From positions 1-64,000 of the forward strand of contig CALWLY010000011.1 in NCBI GenBank assembly GCA_944381635.1: 64,000 nucleotides of DNA, in the 5' to 3' direction. Positions 33,631 to 45,746 of the stretch are shown one piece after another. This stretch comes from an uncultured Lachnospiraceae bacterium (GTDB lineage Bacteria > Bacillota > Clostridia > Lachnospirales > Lachnospiraceae). Numbering within the stretch: the first letter of the stretch is position 1; each line of letters begins with the position of its first letter. Both the position numbers and the translations under genes were made by a program. Under the pieces are notes generated by a model, which was not told where the DNA came from, made no database searches, and was given only the letters and a program-made list of their open reading frames with translations.

Positions 33631-33679
33631 ACCGTTCTGTACGGAACTCAAAAAGGGCTCCGGGCAGAACGGTTTTTTA
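33631..33679 (+). terminator. Intrinsic terminator after the second mannosidase
   Basis: ACCGTTCTG / CAGAACGGT outer arms with an inner partly paired segment, followed by TTTTTT. Repeat copy D follows at once. Confidence 0.85.
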
Positions 33680-33775
33680 TGCGGCGGGAAATTTCATTTC
33701 CCATCGCATAAAAATGATAAATCGCACTGCGGCGGAGAGGAAATAAAGCGCTGCGCGACCCGCCGCAGGCGGAGA
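33672..33775. repeat. Dispersed hairpin repeat, copy D
   Basis: The first palindrome reads TTTTTTATGCGGCGGGAAA / TTTCCCATCGCATAAAAA (33672-33714). It is followed by a diverged second part with its own inverted repeat TGCGGCGG / CGCCGCA (about 33728-33769). Confidence 0.65.
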
Positions 33776-33948
33776 ATCTCATATTAAGAGATTCTTTTCT
33801 GCCAAGATGGAAAAAAATAACAGAGATGGGTAAATAAAAGTAGTAATAATCACGAAAATAAGATTGTATACAATAATACAGACGTGAAATTCATCACTAT
33901 GCACCTTTTCGCCTCTACCATATTTCCTTAAATTTGTCAATAATTTTA
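33776..33948. other. Gene-free AT-rich stretch upstream of the rpoB promoter
   Basis: About 170 bases between repeat copy D and the rpoB promoter hold no gene and no obvious site. Confidence 0.5.
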
Positions 33949-33977
33949 TTGACTCAAATTGAAATTTATAGTATTAT
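33949..33977 (+). promoter_or_regulatory. rpoBC promoter
   Basis: TTGACT (33949-33954) and TATTAT (33972-33977) with a 17-base spacer. The leader to rpoB is about 205 bases. Confidence 0.7.
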
Positions 33978-34016
33978 GGATAATGCACTATTGTGGTATG
34001 GTATGCTTTTTTGACA

Positions 34017-34092
34017 CTCACGGTATACGCAAGCGCAGCGTGAAGGCCCGTAAAATCAAGGTTTTCGGGGTTGTGCTTGCGTATATCGTGAG
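34017..34092 (+). promoter_or_regulatory. Long stem-loop in the rpoB leader
   Basis: CTCACGGTATACGCAAGC (34017-34034) pairs along its whole length with GCTTGCGTATATCGTGAG (34075-34092), 18 pairs with one G-T. The 40-base loop holds a smaller CCCG / CGGG hairpin. There is no T-tract after it, so it is not a terminator; a regulatory or RNase III-processed leader is more likely. Confidence 0.65.
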
Positions 34093-34189
34093 GTATCCTT
34101 CCGGAGAGTATAAAGTAGTATCTGTGCCCGCCGGGAGTCGGTTCCTGGGATGATAGGCAAACAAATCATAAGAACGGGGTGAAAGGTCA

Positions 34190-37100
34190 ATGGAAAAAAA
34201 CAGAATACGTCCTATTGCCGCAGGCAAGAACATACGTATGAGTTATTCAAGACGGAAAGAAGTTCTGGAGATGCCGAACCTGATAGAGGTTCAGAAGAAC
34301 TCCTATAAGTGGTTCCTGGAAGAAGGCTTAAAAGAAGTTTTCGATGATATTTCTCCGATTGCGGATTACAGCGGTCATCTGAGCCTGGAATTCGTGGACT
34401 TTGAACTGTGTGAGGACGAAGTAAAATACTCTATTGAAAAATGTAAGGAAAGGGATGCTACTTATGCAGCACCCTTAAAAGTAAGAGTACGTCTTTACAA
34501 TAAGGAAAAAGAAGAAATCAGCGAACACGAAATCTTCATGGGCGATCTGCCGTTAATGACAGAGACAGGTACTTTCGTAATCAACGGTGCGGAGCGTGTT
34601 ATTGTCAGCCAGCTGGTTCGTTCTCCTGGCATTTATTACAGCATCGGACACGATAAGATCGGTAAGAGACTCTATTCTGCTACCGTAATTCCCAATCGTG
34701 GTGCATGGCTGGAATACGAAACGGATTCCAATGACGTATTCTATGTTCGTGTGGACCGTACAAGAAAAGTACCGATCACAGTGCTGATCCGTGCGCTGGG
34801 CGTTGGTACCAACGACGAGATCCGCGAATTGTTTGGCGATGAACCCAAGATTGAAGCCAGCTTTGCGAAAGATACTTCCGAAAACTATCAGGAAGGTCTT
34901 CTGGAATTATACAAAAAAATCCGTCCCGGTGAACCTTTGAGCGTGGAAAGTGCGGAAAGCCTGATCACAGCCATGTTCTTTGATCCCAGACGTTATGACC
35001 TGGCGAAGGTGGGACGTTATAAATTTAATAAGAAGTTAAGACTTAAAAACCGTATTCGTGGCCAGGTGCTGGCAGACGATGTGGTGGATGTAAACACAGG
35101 AGAAATCCTGGCAGAGGCAGGAACGAAAGTGACTGCTGAACTGGCAGATACGATTCAGAATGCAGCGGTACCGTTCGTATTCATCCAGACTGAAGAACGC
35201 AGAGTGAAAGTTCTCTCCAACATGATGGTAGACCTTACAAGCTATGTGGACTGCAATCCGGAAGAACTGGGAATTACAGAACTGGTATATTATCCCGTGC
35301 TTGCACAGATCCTGGAAGAGTATGCGCAGGATCCGGAAGCCCTGGCTGATGCCATCCGCAAAAATGCACACGAACTGGTTCCCAAGCATATCACAAAAGA
35401 AGATATTCTGGCTTCCATCAACTACAATATGCATCTGGAATACGGAATCGGAACCGATGATGATATCGACCACCTTGGAAACCGTCGTATCCGTGCGGTA
35501 GGCGAGCTGCTGCAGAACCAGTACCGCATCGGTCTTTCCAGACTGGAAAGAGTTGTCCGCGAAAGAATGACAACCCATGATGCAGAAGAGATTTCTCCTC
35601 AGGTGCTGATCAATATCAAACCGGTACAGGCGGCAGTGAAAGAATTCTTCGGTTCTTCCCAGCTGTCTCAGTTCATGGATCAGAATAACCCTCTGGGCGA
35701 ACTGACACACAAGAGACGTCTTTCCGCTTTGGGACCTGGCGGTCTGTCCAGAGACCGTGCCGGATTCGAGGTACGTGACGTTCACTATTCTCACTACGGA
35801 AGAATGTGTCCGATTGAGACGCCGGAAGGTCCGAACATCGGTCTGATTAACTCTCTGGCAAGCTATGCGAGAATCAACGAGTACGGCTTTATCGAAGCTC
35901 CGTACCGTAAAATAGATAAAACAGATCCGCAGAATCCTCGTGTCACCAACGAAGTTGTATACATGACTGCGGACGAAGAAGACAATTACCATGTGGCTCA
36001 GGCTAACGAGGCACTGGATGAGAACGGATACTTTATCAGAAACAGCGTATCCGGACGTTACCGCGAAGAAACATCCGAGTATCCGAAGGCTGTCTTCGAT
36101 TATATGGACGTTTCTCCTCAGATGGTATTCTCTGTGGCTACAGCGCTGATTCCTTTCCTTCAGAACGACGATGCTAACCGTGCGCTGATGGGATCCAACA
36201 TGCAGCGTCAGGCAGTACCGCTTCTGATCACAGAGGCTCCTGTAGTAGGAACCGGTATGGAACCGAAAGCAGCGGTAGACTCCGGTGTTTGTGTTGTGGC
36301 TAAGAAACCGGGTACCATTGATTATGTATCTTCCAAACTGATCAAGATGACCTGCGATGACGGCGAGAAGATGGAATTCCATCTGACAAAATTCGCTCGA
36401 AGCAACCAGTCCAACTGCTACAACCAGAAACCTATCGTATTTAAAGGAAATCATGTGGAAGCAGGACAGGTAATCGCAGACGGTCCTTCTACAGCTCAGG
36501 GCGAGCTGGCTCTCGGAAAGAACCCGCTGATCGGCTTTATGACCTGGGAAGGCTACAACTACGAAGATGCTGTACTTTTAAGTGAAAGACTGGTTATGGA
36601 TGACGTTTATACATCCGTACACATTGAAGAATATGAGGCAGAAGCCCGCGATACCAAATTAGGACCGGAAGAAATCACAAGAGATGTGCCGGGCGTGGGC
36701 GATGACGCATTAAAAGATCTGGATGAGCGCGGTATTATCCGTATCGGTGCAGAGGTACGCGCCGGAGACATCCTTGTTGGTAAGGTAACTCCCAAGGGAG
36801 AAACGGAGCTGACAGCAGAAGAGAGACTGCTTCGCGCGATCTTCGGTGAGAAGGCAAGAGAAGTAAGAGATACCTCTCTGAAAGTACCTCACGGTGAATA
36901 CGGTATCGTTGTGGATGCCAAAGTATTTACAAGAGAAAACGGTGATGAGCTTGCACCGGGTGTAAGCCACGCAGTACGTATTTATATCGCACAGAAGAGA
37001 AAGATTTCCGTAGGTGATAAGATGGCTGGTCGTCACGGTAACAAGGGTGTTGTTTCCCGCGTGCTTCCGGTAGAAGATATGCCTTACCTGCCTAACGGAC

Positions 37101-38050
37101 GTCCTCTGGATATCGTGCTGAATCCTCTGGGTGTGCCTTCCCGTATGAATATCGGACAGGTACTTGAAATTCACCTTTCCCTGGCTGCCAAGGCACTCGG
37201 CTTTAACGTTGCAACACCAATTTTCGACGGTGCAAACGAAAATGACATTATGGATACGCTGGATCTGGCAAATGATTATGTCAACCTGGAATGGGATGAA
37301 TTCAAGGAGAAGCACGGAGAAGAGCTGCTTCCGGAAGTGCTGGATTATCTGTACGAGAACAGAGATCACAGAAAACTGTGGAAGGGAGTTCCGATTTCCA
37401 GAGATGGTAAGGTAAGACTTCGTGACGGACGTACCGGTGAATATTTTGACAGCCCGGTTACAATCGGACACATGCATTACCTGAAGCTGCATCACCTGGT
37501 AGACGATAAGATCCACGCACGTTCCACAGGTCCTTACTCCCTGGTAACACAGCAGCCTCTGGGCGGTAAAGCGCAGTTCGGCGGTCAGCGTTTCGGTGAA
37601 ATGGAAGTTTGGGCGCTGGAAGCATACGGTGCATCCTATACACTGCAGGAGATCCTGACTGTGAAATCCGACGACGTGGTAGGACGTGTCAAGACATACG
37701 AGGCAATCATTAAGGGAGACAACATTCCGGAACCCGGAATTCCGGAATCCTTCAAGGTATTGCTCAAAGAATTACAGTCCCTTGGTCTGGATGTCAAGGT
37801 GCTGCGTGATGACAATACAGAAGTGGAAATCATGGAAACTGTCGATTACGGTGACAGTGATTACCGTTATGAGATGGAAGGTGATTCCAAAGGCAATTAT
37901 CAGAAAGAAGAGGAATCTTTTGCCGCACACGGTTATCAGAAACAGGAATTTGACGCAGAAAGCGAAGAGCTGATTGCTGTGGAAGAAGAACTGGAAGAGG
38001 ACCTGGTAGACGATTTTGGCGGTGATTATGAAGAATCTTTTGATGAATAA
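34190..38050 (+). CDS. rpoB: RNA polymerase beta subunit
   Basis: A 1286-residue core RNA polymerase subunit. The rifampicin region (about 484-516) is [18 protein letters not shown] then [14 protein letters not shown], with the Asp, His and Ser positions linked to resistance all in wild-type state. The C-terminal part includes [15 protein letters not shown] and [19 protein letters not shown] long acidic tail (about 1215-1286) rich in Glu/Asp follows the conserved end. AAAGG precedes the ATG. rpoC follows after 35 bases. Confidence 0.98.
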   Translation: MEKNRIRPIAAGKNIRMSYSRRKEVLEMPNLIEVQKNSYKWFLEEGLKEVFDDISPIADYSGHLSLEFVDFELCEDEVKYSIEKCKERDATYAAPLKVRVRLYNKEKEEISEHEIFMGDLPLMTETGTFVINGAERVIVSQLVRSPGIYYSIGHDKIGKRLYSATVIPNRGAWLEYETDSNDVFYVRVDRTRKVPITVLIRALGVGTNDEIRELFGDEPKIEASFAKDTSENYQEGLLELYKKIRPGEPLSVESAESLITAMFFDPRRYDLAKVGRYKFNKKLRLKNRIRGQVLADDVVDVNTGEILAEAGTKVTAELADTIQNAAVPFVFIQTEERRVKVLSNMMVDLTSYVDCNPEELGITELVYYPVLAQILEEYAQDPEALADAIRKNAHELVPKHITKEDILASINYNMHLEYGIGTDDDIDHLGNRRIRAVGELLQNQYRIGLSRLERVVRERMTTHDAEEISPQVLINIKPVQAAVKEFFGSSQLSQFMDQNNPLGELTHKRRLSALGPGGLSRDRAGFEVRDVHYSHYGRMCPIETPEGPNIGLINSLASYARINEYGFIEAPYRKIDKTDPQNPRVTNEVVYMTADEEDNYHVAQANEALDENGYFIRNSVSGRYREETSEYPKAVFDYMDVSPQMVFSVATALIPFLQNDDANRALMGSNMQRQAVPLLITEAPVVGTGMEPKAAVDSGVCVVAKKPGTIDYVSSKLIKMTCDDGEKMEFHLTKFARSNQSNCYNQKPIVFKGNHVEAGQVIADGPSTAQGELALGKNPLIGFMTWEGYNYEDAVLLSERLVMDDVYTSVHIEEYEAEARDTKLGPEEITRDVPGVGDDALKDLDERGIIRIGAEVRAGDILVGKVTPKGETELTAEERLLRAIFGEKAREVRDTSLKVPHGEYGIVVDAKVFTRENGDELAPGVSHAVRIYIAQKRKISVGDKMAGRHGNKGVVSRVLPVEDMPYLPNGRPLDIVLNPLGVPSRMNIGQVLEIHLSLAAKALGFNVATPIFDGANENDIMDTLDLANDYVNLEWDEFKEKHGEELLPEVLDYLYENRDHRKLWKGVPISRDGKVRLRDGRTGEYFDSPVTIGHMHYLKLHHLVDDKIHARSTGPYSLVTQQPLGGKAQFGGQRFGEMEVWALEAYGASYTLQEILTVKSDDVVGRVKTYEAIIKGDNIPEPGIPESFKVLLKELQSLGLDVKVLRDDNTEVEIMETVDYGDSDYRYEMEGDSKGNYQKEEESFAAHGYQKQEFDAESEELIAVEEELEEDLVDDFGGDYEESFDE

Positions 38051-38085
38051 GAAGCCGAAAAAACAATTTGGAAGGAGTGCCATAA

Positions 38086-41000
38086 ATGTCAGAAACAAAA
38101 AATGAAGTTTATCAGCCGATGACATTTGATGCCATCAAAATTGGATTAGCATCACCGGAAAAAATCCGTGAGTGGTCCAGAGGCGAAGTGTTAAAGCCGG
38201 AAACGATTAACTATAGAACACTCAAACCAGAGAGAGACGGACTTTTCTGCGAGCGCATTTTCGGACCCAGCAAGGACTGGGAATGCCACTGCGGAAAATA
38301 CAAAAAAATCAGATATAAAGGCGTTGTCTGCGACAGGTGCGGCGTTGAAGTAACCAAAGCCAGTGTCCGCAGAGAGCGTATGGGACACATTGAACTGGCA
38401 GCTCCTGTTTCTCACATCTGGTATTTTAAGGGAATTCCGAGCAGGATGGGTCTGATTTTGGATCTGTCCCCTCGTGTTCTTGAAAAAGTACTGTATTTTG
38501 CATCTTATATTGTACTTGATCCCGGAGAAACCGACCTGGAATACAAACAGGTTCTCTCTGAGAAAGAATATCAGGATGCCAGAGAGACATGGGGCAACCG
38601 TTTCCGTGTAGGCATGGGTGCAGAGTCCATTAAGGAACTGCTTCAGGCTATCGATCTGGAAGCGGAAGCTGCAGAACTGAAAGAAGGCCTGGTAGATGCC
38701 AGCGGCCAGAAACGTGCCAGAATCATCAAACGTCTGGAAGTAGTGGAAGCTTTCCGCGAGTCCGGAAACAAGCCGGAATGGATGATCATGGATGCTATCC
38801 CTGTTATTCCTCCGGATCTGCGTCCTATGGTACAGCTTGACGGCGGACGTTTCGCAACCTCCGATTTGAACGATCTGTACCGCAGAATCATCAACCGCAA
38901 CAACCGTCTGAAGAGACTGCTTGAGTTAGGCGCGCCGGATATCATTGTGCGCAACGAAAAGAGAATGCTTCAGGAAGCGGTTGACGCTCTTATTGACAAT
39001 GGAAGAAGAGGACGTCCGGTAACAGGACCCGGTAACCGTGCGTTAAAATCTCTTTCTGATATGCTGAAAGGTAAATCCGGACGTTTCCGTCAGAACCTGT
39101 TAGGTAAACGTGTTGACTATTCCGGACGTTCCGTTATCGTAGTAGGACCGGAACTGAAAATTTATCAGTGCGGTCTCCCTAAGGAAATGGCTATTGAGCT
39201 TTTCAAACCTTTTGTTATGAAAGAGCTGGTAAGCCGCGGCATTTCCCAGAATATCAAAAACGCAAAGAAACTGGTTGAGAGACTGGATACTCAGGTTTGG
39301 GACGTTCTGGAAGAAGTGATCAAAGAGCATCCGGTTATGTTAAACCGTGCCCCTACACTGCACAGACTTGGTATTCAGGCGTTCGAACCTATTCTGGTGG
39401 AAGGTAAAGCAATCAAGCTGCATCCTCTTGTATGTACCGCGTTCAATGCGGACTTCGACGGCGACCAGATGGCGGTTCATCTTCCGCTTTCCGTGGAAGC
39501 GCAGGCAGAGTGCCGTTTCCTGCTTCTTTCTCCGAACAACCTGCTGAAACCTTCTGACGGCGGCCCTGTAGCGGTGCCTTCTCAGGATATGGTTCTTGGT
39601 ATTTACTACCTGACACAGGAAAGACCGGGAGCAGTGGGAGAAGGAAAAATCTTCAAAAATGTAAACGAAGCAATTCTTGCTTATGAAAATAAAGTAATCA
39701 CACTGCACTCCAGAATTAAAGTAAGGATGACCAAAGTGAATGCGGACGGAGAAGAAATCTCCGGTGTTGTAGAATCTACAATGGGACGTTTCCTTTTCAA
39801 TGAAATCCTTCCTCAGGATCTGGGCTTTGTGGACAGAAGCATTCCGGAAAATGCTCTGAAACTGGAAGTGGATTTCCACGTAGGAAAGAAACAGTTAAAA
39901 CAGATTCTGGAAAAAGTTATCAATACACACGGCGCATCCAAGACTGCAGAAGTTCTGGACGATGTAAAGGCGATCGGTTATAAATATTCCACAAGAGCTG
40001 CCATGACAGTATCTATCTCTGACATGACAGTGCCGGAACAGAAACATCAGATGCTGGAAGAAGCACAGGCAACCGTAGACAAGATTTCCAAAAACTTCAG
40101 ACGTGGTCTTATCACAGAAGAAGAACGTTACCGTGCGGTAGTGGAAACCTGGCAGGAAACAGATAAAGAACTGACAGACGTGCTGCTTTCCGGACTGGAT
40201 AAATACAACAACATCTTCATGATGGCTGACTCCGGTGCCCGTGGTTCCAATCAGCAGATCAAACAGCTGGCAGGTATGCGTGGTCTGATGGCGGATACAA
40301 CCGGTAAGACAATCGAACTTCCTATTAAATCAAACTTCCGTGAAGGTCTGGACGTTCTGGAATACTTCATGTCCGCTCACGGAGCGAGAAAAGGTATGTC
40401 CGATACAGCTCTTCGTACTGCCGACTCCGGTTACCTGACACGTCGAATGGTTGACGTATCTCAGGATCTGATCATTCGCGAAATCGATTGCTGCGAAGGC
40501 AGAGATTTCATTCCGGGCATGAAAGTAAAAGCGTTCATGGACGGAAAAGAAACCATTGAAGGACTCAAAGACCGTATCACAGGAAGATTTTCCTGTGAGG
40601 ACATCAAAGATAAAGACGGAAATATCATTGTAAAGAGAAATCATATGATTACTCCCAGCCGTGCAGCCAAGATCATGAGCGTAGGCGTGGATGAAAAGGG
40701 AAATCCGATCGAGGAAGTAAAGATCCGTACCATCCTTACATGCCGTTCTCATATCGGTATCTGTGCAAAATGTTATGGTGCAAACATGGCTACCGGTGAA
40801 GCAGTGCAGGTAGGTGAAGCAGTAGGTATCATCGCTGCTCAGTCTATCGGTGAACCCGGTACACAGCTGACCATGCGTACTTTCCACAGCGGCGGTGTTG
40901 CCGGTGATGACATCACACAGGGTCTTCCCCGTGTCGAGGAGCTTTTCGAGGCAAGAAAGCCGAAAGGACTTGCAATTATTGCAGAGTTCGGCGGAACTGC

Positions 41001-41835
41001 CGTAATCAAAGATACAAAGAAAAAACGTGAGATTATTATCACAAACCACGAAACAGGAGAATCCAAGGCTTATCTGATTCCCTACGGTTCCCGCATCAAG
41101 ATTGTGGACGGAGCAGAACTGGAGGCCGGCGATGAACTGACAGAAGGTAGTGTTAACCCTCACGACCTGCTCAAGATTAAGGGAATCCGTGCGGTTCAGG
41201 ACTACATGCTCCGTGAAGTACAGCGTGTATACCGTCTGCAGGGTGTAGATATCAGCGATAAGCACATCGAAGTTATCGTACGCCAGATGCTGAAAAAAGT
41301 CCGCATCGAAGAAAACGGTGATACGGAATTCCTTCCGGGCACACTGGTTGATGTTCTGGATTATGAAGACATGAACGAAAAACTGATCAAAGAAGGAAAA
41401 CGCCCCGCTGACGGAAAACAGGTTATGCTTGGTATTACAAAAGCGGCTCTGGCAACCAATTCCTTCCTGTCAGCAGCTTCTTTCCAGGAAACAACAAAAG
41501 TACTGACAGAAGCAGCCATCAAAGGTAAAGTGGATCCGCTGATCGGTCTGAAAGAAAACGTTATTATCGGTAAGCTTATTCCGGCAGGAACCGGTATGAA
41601 GAGATACCGCAACGTAAAACTGGATACCGATGAACTGATCGAGAGACAGAAAGCGGAGGCGGAAGCTGCCGCAGCTTTGGCAGAGCAGGAAGCTCTTCTG
41701 GAAGAGGAGAAGGCTGCCAGAGAAAAACAGGCAGAAGAAGATGCAGAGGAAAGCGTTCTTATGCCTGAAATGGAAGAAACAGTATCTGAAGAAGCAGAGT
41801 TTGAGGAAAACGATGCAGAAGCAGAGGAAGAATAA
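38086..41835 (+). CDS. rpoC: RNA polymerase beta' subunit
   Basis: A 1249-residue catalytic subunit. The N-terminal zinc site is seen as [20 protein letters not shown] (about 67-86). The magnesium-binding NADFDGDQM lies at about 453-461. The second zinc site ([13 protein letters not shown]) and the bridge/trigger region ([20 protein letters not shown]) are present. A C-terminal extension of about 55 residues is almost entirely Glu, Ala and Lys and probably forms a flexible or helical tail; beta also has an acidic tail. GGAAGGAGTGCC precedes the ATG. Confidence 0.98.
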   Translation: MSETKNEVYQPMTFDAIKIGLASPEKIREWSRGEVLKPETINYRTLKPERDGLFCERIFGPSKDWECHCGKYKKIRYKGVVCDRCGVEVTKASVRRERMGHIELAAPVSHIWYFKGIPSRMGLILDLSPRVLEKVLYFASYIVLDPGETDLEYKQVLSEKEYQDARETWGNRFRVGMGAESIKELLQAIDLEAEAAELKEGLVDASGQKRARIIKRLEVVEAFRESGNKPEWMIMDAIPVIPPDLRPMVQLDGGRFATSDLNDLYRRIINRNNRLKRLLELGAPDIIVRNEKRMLQEAVDALIDNGRRGRPVTGPGNRALKSLSDMLKGKSGRFRQNLLGKRVDYSGRSVIVVGPELKIYQCGLPKEMAIELFKPFVMKELVSRGISQNIKNAKKLVERLDTQVWDVLEEVIKEHPVMLNRAPTLHRLGIQAFEPILVEGKAIKLHPLVCTAFNADFDGDQMAVHLPLSVEAQAECRFLLLSPNNLLKPSDGGPVAVPSQDMVLGIYYLTQERPGAVGEGKIFKNVNEAILAYENKVITLHSRIKVRMTKVNADGEEISGVVESTMGRFLFNEILPQDLGFVDRSIPENALKLEVDFHVGKKQLKQILEKVINTHGASKTAEVLDDVKAIGYKYSTRAAMTVSISDMTVPEQKHQMLEEAQATVDKISKNFRRGLITEEERYRAVVETWQETDKELTDVLLSGLDKYNNIFMMADSGARGSNQQIKQLAGMRGLMADTTGKTIELPIKSNFREGLDVLEYFMSAHGARKGMSDTALRTADSGYLTRRMVDVSQDLIIREIDCCEGRDFIPGMKVKAFMDGKETIEGLKDRITGRFSCEDIKDKDGNIIVKRNHMITPSRAAKIMSVGVDEKGNPIEEVKIRTILTCRSHIGICAKCYGANMATGEAVQVGEAVGIIAAQSIGEPGTQLTMRTFHSGGVAGDDITQGLPRVEELFEARKPKGLAIIAEFGGTAVIKDTKKKREIIITNHETGESKAYLIPYGSRIKIVDGAELEAGDELTEGSVNPHDLLKIKGIRAVQDYMLREVQRVYRLQGVDISDKHIEVIVRQMLKKVRIEENGDTEFLPGTLVDVLDYEDMNEKLIKEGKRPADGKQVMLGITKAALATNSFLSAASFQETTKVLTEAAIKGKVDPLIGLKENVIIGKLIPAGTGMKRYRNVKLDTDELIERQKAEAEAAAALAEQEALLEEEKAAREKQAEEDAEESVLMPEMEETVSEEAEFEENDAEAEEE

Positions 41836-41961
41836 AACTTGGGAAAAGGCCGAAGAGTCCGGCAGGCAAAAGCCGAACTTACGGACTTCCAAAACAGGTC
41901 GTCAAGGCACGGAAAGTGCCTGAAAACTTGGGAATTCCGACAGTTTTTTTGAGAAAATGTA
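41836..41961. other. Spacer after rpoC
   Basis: No gene. It contains the hairpin AGGCAC-GGAAA-GTGCCT (41905-41921) and a T7 run at 41944-41950, which together could give weak termination of rpoBC before the stronger terminator described next. Confidence 0.45.
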
Positions 41962-41990
41962 TTGACAACGTATCCGGAAGCACGTATACT
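41962..41990 (+). promoter_or_regulatory. rpsL promoter with its -10 box in a terminator loop
   Basis: TTGACA (41962-41967) and TATACT (41985-41990) with a 17-base spacer. The -10 box fills the start of the loop of the hairpin at 41968-42014, so new transcripts (start near 41997) lack the 5' arm. Confidence 0.75.
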
Positions 41991-42019
41991 TATTCTGCGT
42001 GCATCCGGGTACGTTTTTT
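41968..42019 (+). terminator. Intrinsic terminator overlapping the rpsL promoter
   Basis: ACGTATCCGGAAGCACG (41968-41984) pairs with CGTGCATCCGGGTACGT (41998-42014): 16 of 17 positions pair, one as G-T, followed by T6 (42014-42019). It would stop readthrough from rpoBC but not transcripts starting at the embedded promoter. A second hairpin, CGGCAGG / CCTGCCG (about 42023-42045), follows without a T-tract. Confidence 0.7.
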
Positions 42020-42149
42020 GTTCGGCAGGGAAAATTTTCCTGCCGTTAATAAAGAGGGTACAGTTGCCGGAACACAGCAAATGTATAAAACCGGTAAAAC
42101 CGGTAAAAATCAGTAACAATCAGTTTAAAACCGCAGGAGGTGAAACAGA

Positions 42150-42569
42150 ATGCCAACATTTAACCAGTTAGTAAGAAAAGGACGTCAGACATCTGTTTAT
42201 AAGTCTACAGCACCGGCTTTGCAGAAAGGATACAACTCCCTTCACAAAAAAGCTACAGATGCATCTGCACCGCAGAAGAGAGGTGTCTGCACAGCTGTTA
42301 AAACAGCTACTCCTAAAAAACCTAACTCAGCTCTTAGAAAGATCGCCAGAGTTCGTCTTTCCAACGGAATCGAAGTAACAAGCTACATCCCGGGCGAAGG
42401 ACACAATCTGCAGGAACACTCCGTTGTTCTGATCAGAGGTGGTCGTGTTAAGGACTTACCTGGTACCAGATACCACATCATCAGAGGTACACTGGATACA
42501 GCAGGCGTTGCTAACAGACGTCAGGCTCGTTCTAAATACGGCGCTAAGAGACCGAAAGATAAAAAATAA
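42150..42569 (+). CDS. rpsL: Ribosomal protein S12
   Basis: A 139-residue decoding-centre protein. [20 protein letters not shown] and [22 protein letters not shown] are intact, with the streptomycin-related lysines in wild-type state. AGGAGGTGAAACAGA precedes the ATG. First gene of the rpsL-rpsG-fusA-tuf (str) operon. Confidence 0.98.
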   Translation: MPTFNQLVRKGRQTSVYKSTAPALQKGYNSLHKKATDASAPQKRGVCTAVKTATPKKPNSALRKIARVRLSNGIEVTSYIPGEGHNLQEHSVVLIRGGRVKDLPGTRYHIIRGTLDTAGVANRRQARSKYGAKRPKDKK

Positions 42570-43292
<723 letters not shown>

Positions 43293-43390
43293 TCGAACTG
43301 CTGAGAAAGAAATATACGCGCCGGCTCATATTTTCGGATGGAGGCGGTGCGTGGCTTAGCCACGGTTACTAATATAAGGAGGAACAACCC

Positions 43391-45508
43391 TTGGCTGGAA
43401 GAGAATATCCATTAGAGAGAACCAGAAACATTGGTATTATGGCTCATATCGATGCTGGTAAAACTACCACTACAGAGCGTATTCTTTACTATACCGGTGT
43501 TAACTATAAGATTGGTGATACTCATGAGGGAACAGCAACCATGGACTGGATGGAGCAGGAACAGGAAAGAGGTATTACAATTACTTCTGCTGCTACAACC
43601 TGCCACTGGACTCATGAAGAGTTCGCCAAAAAAGTTCCGGCTAATCCGGAATATCGTATCAATATCATTGATACACCTGGCCACGTTGACTTTACTGTAG
43701 AAGTAGAGCGTTCTCTGCGTGTACTGGATGGCGCTATCGGCGTTTTCTGTGCTAAAGGCGGTGTAGAACCTCAGTCTGAAAATGTATGGCGTCAGGCTGA
43801 TACTTATAACGTACCTCGTATGGCATTCATCAACAAGATGGATATTATGGGTGCGAACTTCTACGGTGCAGTAGAGCAGATCAGAACAAGACTTGGCAAA
43901 AATGCTATCATGGTTGAAATTCCGATCGGTAAGGAAGATGACTTCAAGGGAATCATCGACCTGTTCGAGATGAAAGCATATATTTATAACGATGACAAAG
44001 GTGATGACATCTCCGTAGTCGACATCCCGGATGATATGAAAGACGACGCAGAACTCTACCGCGGCGAACTCGTGGAAAAAGTATGCGAGCTGGATGACGA
44101 CCTGATGATGATGTACCTGGAAGGTGAAGAACCTACTGTAGAGGAAATGAAAAAAGTACTGAGAAAAGCAACATGCGAATGTTCTGCTGTTCCGGTATTC
44201 TGCGGTTCCGCTTACAGAAACAAAGGTGTTCAGAAACTTCTGGACGGCGTTATCGACTACATGCCGGCTCCTACAGATATCCCTGCTATCAAAGGTGTGG
44301 ATATGGATGGAAACGAAGTGGAAAGACATTCTTCTGACGAAGAACCTTTCTCCGCTCTGGCATTCAAAATCATGGCTGACCCGTTCGTTGGTAAGCTTGC
44401 ATTCTTCAGAGTTTATTCCGGTACTATGAACGCAGGTTCTTATGTACTGAATACAACAAAGAACAAAAAAGAACGTGTTGGACGTATCCTTCAGATGCAT
44501 GCTAACAAGAGACAGGAACTTGACAAAGTTTACTCTGGTGATATCGCAGCAGCTGTTGGTTTCAAAGTAACAACAACAGGTGATACAATCTGTGATGAAC
44601 AGCATCCGGTTATTCTGGAATCCATGGAATTCCCTGAACCGGTTATCGAGCTGGCTATCGAGCCTAAGACCAAAGCTGGTCAGGGCAAGATGGGTGAAGC
44701 TTTAGCAAAACTGGCTGAAGAAGATCCTACTTTCCGTGCTCATACAGATCAGGAAACAGGACAGACCATCATCGCAGGTATGGGTGAGCTGCATCTGGAA
44801 ATCATCGTTGACCGTCTGCTTCGTGAATTCAAAGTAGAAGCTAACGTTGGTGCTCCTCAGGTTGCTTACAAAGAAACTTTCACAAAAGAAGTGGAAGTGG
44901 ACAGCAAATATGCAAAACAGTCTGGTGGACGTGGACAGTACGGTCACTGTAAAGTTCGCTTCACACCTATGGATCCTAACGGCGAAGAAACCTTCAAATT
45001 CGAATCTTCCGTTGTGGGTGGTGCTATTCCGAAAGAATACATCCCGGCAGTTGGAGAAGGTATCGAAGAAGCAGCTCAGGCTGGTATCTTAGGTGGATTC
45101 CCGGTACTGGGTGTTCATGCAAACGTATACGATGGTTCTTACCATGAAGTCGACTCTTCTGAAATGGCATTCCACATCGCTGGTTCCATGGCATTCAAAG
45201 ATGCTATGGCAAAAGGCGGAGCAGTTCTGCTTGAGCCTATCATGAAAGTGGAAGTTACTATGCCGGAAGAATACATGGGTGATGTTATCGGTGATATTAA
45301 CTCCCGTCGTGGACGTATCGAAGGTATGGACGACCTGGGCGGCGGAAAGATCGTAAGAGCATTTGTTCCGCTGGCAGAAATGTTCGGATACTCTACAGAC
45401 CTTCGTTCCAAGACTCAGGGACGTGGTAACTACTCCATGTTCTTCGAGAAATATGAACAGGTTCCGAAGAGTGTTCAGGAGAAAGTTCTGGCTGCAAAAG
45501 CAAAATAA
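43391..45508 (+). CDS. fusA: Elongation factor G
   Basis: A 705-residue translocation GTPase. It starts with TTG at 43391 after AAGGAGGAACAACCC; no ATG with a ribosome binding site is available at the N-terminus. GTPase motifs are G1 [16 protein letters not shown]2 [12 protein letters not shown]3 DTPGHVDF and G4 NKMD. The family IV domain with GGRGQYGHC and the C-terminal domain with [28 protein letters not shown] are complete. The single-copy, full-length form is the canonical EF-G. Confidence 0.98.
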   Translation: MAGREYPLERTRNIGIMAHIDAGKTTTTERILYYTGVNYKIGDTHEGTATMDWMEQEQERGITITSAATTCHWTHEEFAKKVPANPEYRINIIDTPGHVDFTVEVERSLRVLDGAIGVFCAKGGVEPQSENVWRQADTYNVPRMAFINKMDIMGANFYGAVEQIRTRLGKNAIMVEIPIGKEDDFKGIIDLFEMKAYIYNDDKGDDISVVDIPDDMKDDAELYRGELVEKVCELDDDLMMMYLEGEEPTVEEMKKVLRKATCECSAVPVFCGSAYRNKGVQKLLDGVIDYMPAPTDIPAIKGVDMDGNEVERHSSDEEPFSALAFKIMADPFVGKLAFFRVYSGTMNAGSYVLNTTKNKKERVGRILQMHANKRQELDKVYSGDIAAAVGFKVTTTGDTICDEQHPVILESMEFPEPVIELAIEPKTKAGQGKMGEALAKLAEEDPTFRAHTDQETGQTIIAGMGELHLEIIVDRLLREFKVEANVGAPQVAYKETFTKEVEVDSKYAKQSGGRGQYGHCKVRFTPMDPNGEETFKFESSVVGGAIPKEYIPAVGEGIEEAAQAGILGGFPVLGVHANVYDGSYHEVDSSEMAFHIAGSMAFKDAMAKGGAVLLEPIMKVEVTMPEEYMGDVIGDINSRRGRIEGMDDLGGGKIVRAFVPLAEMFGYSTDLRSKTQGRGNYSMFFEKYEQVPKSVQEKVLAAKAK

Positions 45509-45746
45509 TAGCGTATCTGCAGTAAAATCAGAACAAATATTCAGATAGTTTTTACTGTTTTTGACACAAAAATAGTCTGAATAAAACAAATTATAAAAAT
45601 TAGCAAAAAGAGGCGTAAAAACTTGAGTTTTACAGCCTCTGGATGCTAAATAATACTTGAAAATATGGCTATTATCGAATATAATCATAAATAGCCGATT
45701 TTATATTAAATAATTTCTAGGAATCGCTTTAAGGAGGATTACAAAA
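45509..45746 (+). promoter_or_regulatory. fusA-tuf spacer with three stem-loops
   Basis: No gene. Three inverted repeats follow one another: ATTCAGA / TCTGAAT (45539-45582), GAGGC-TAAAA / TTTTA-GCCTC (45610-45639) and GGCTATT / AATAGCC (45667-45696). A TTGACA at 45561-45566 lacks a well-spaced -10 box. The stems are AT-rich and not followed by T-tracts, so they may be mRNA processing or stability elements that raise tuf expression. Confidence 0.45.

Noticed and set aside
33959-34153. 64-codon frame in the rpoB leader
   Set aside because: It has no ribosome binding site, starts inside the promoter and runs through the long stem-loop, which explains the sequence better.
35036-36454. 472-codon open frame antisense to rpoB
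   Set aside because: It lies fully opposite a conserved gene, has no ribosome binding site, and its product looks like a reverse translation shadow of rpoB.
43412-44605. 397-codon open frame antisense to fusA
   Set aside because: It is a codon-usage shadow of fusA; no ribosome binding site and no family features.
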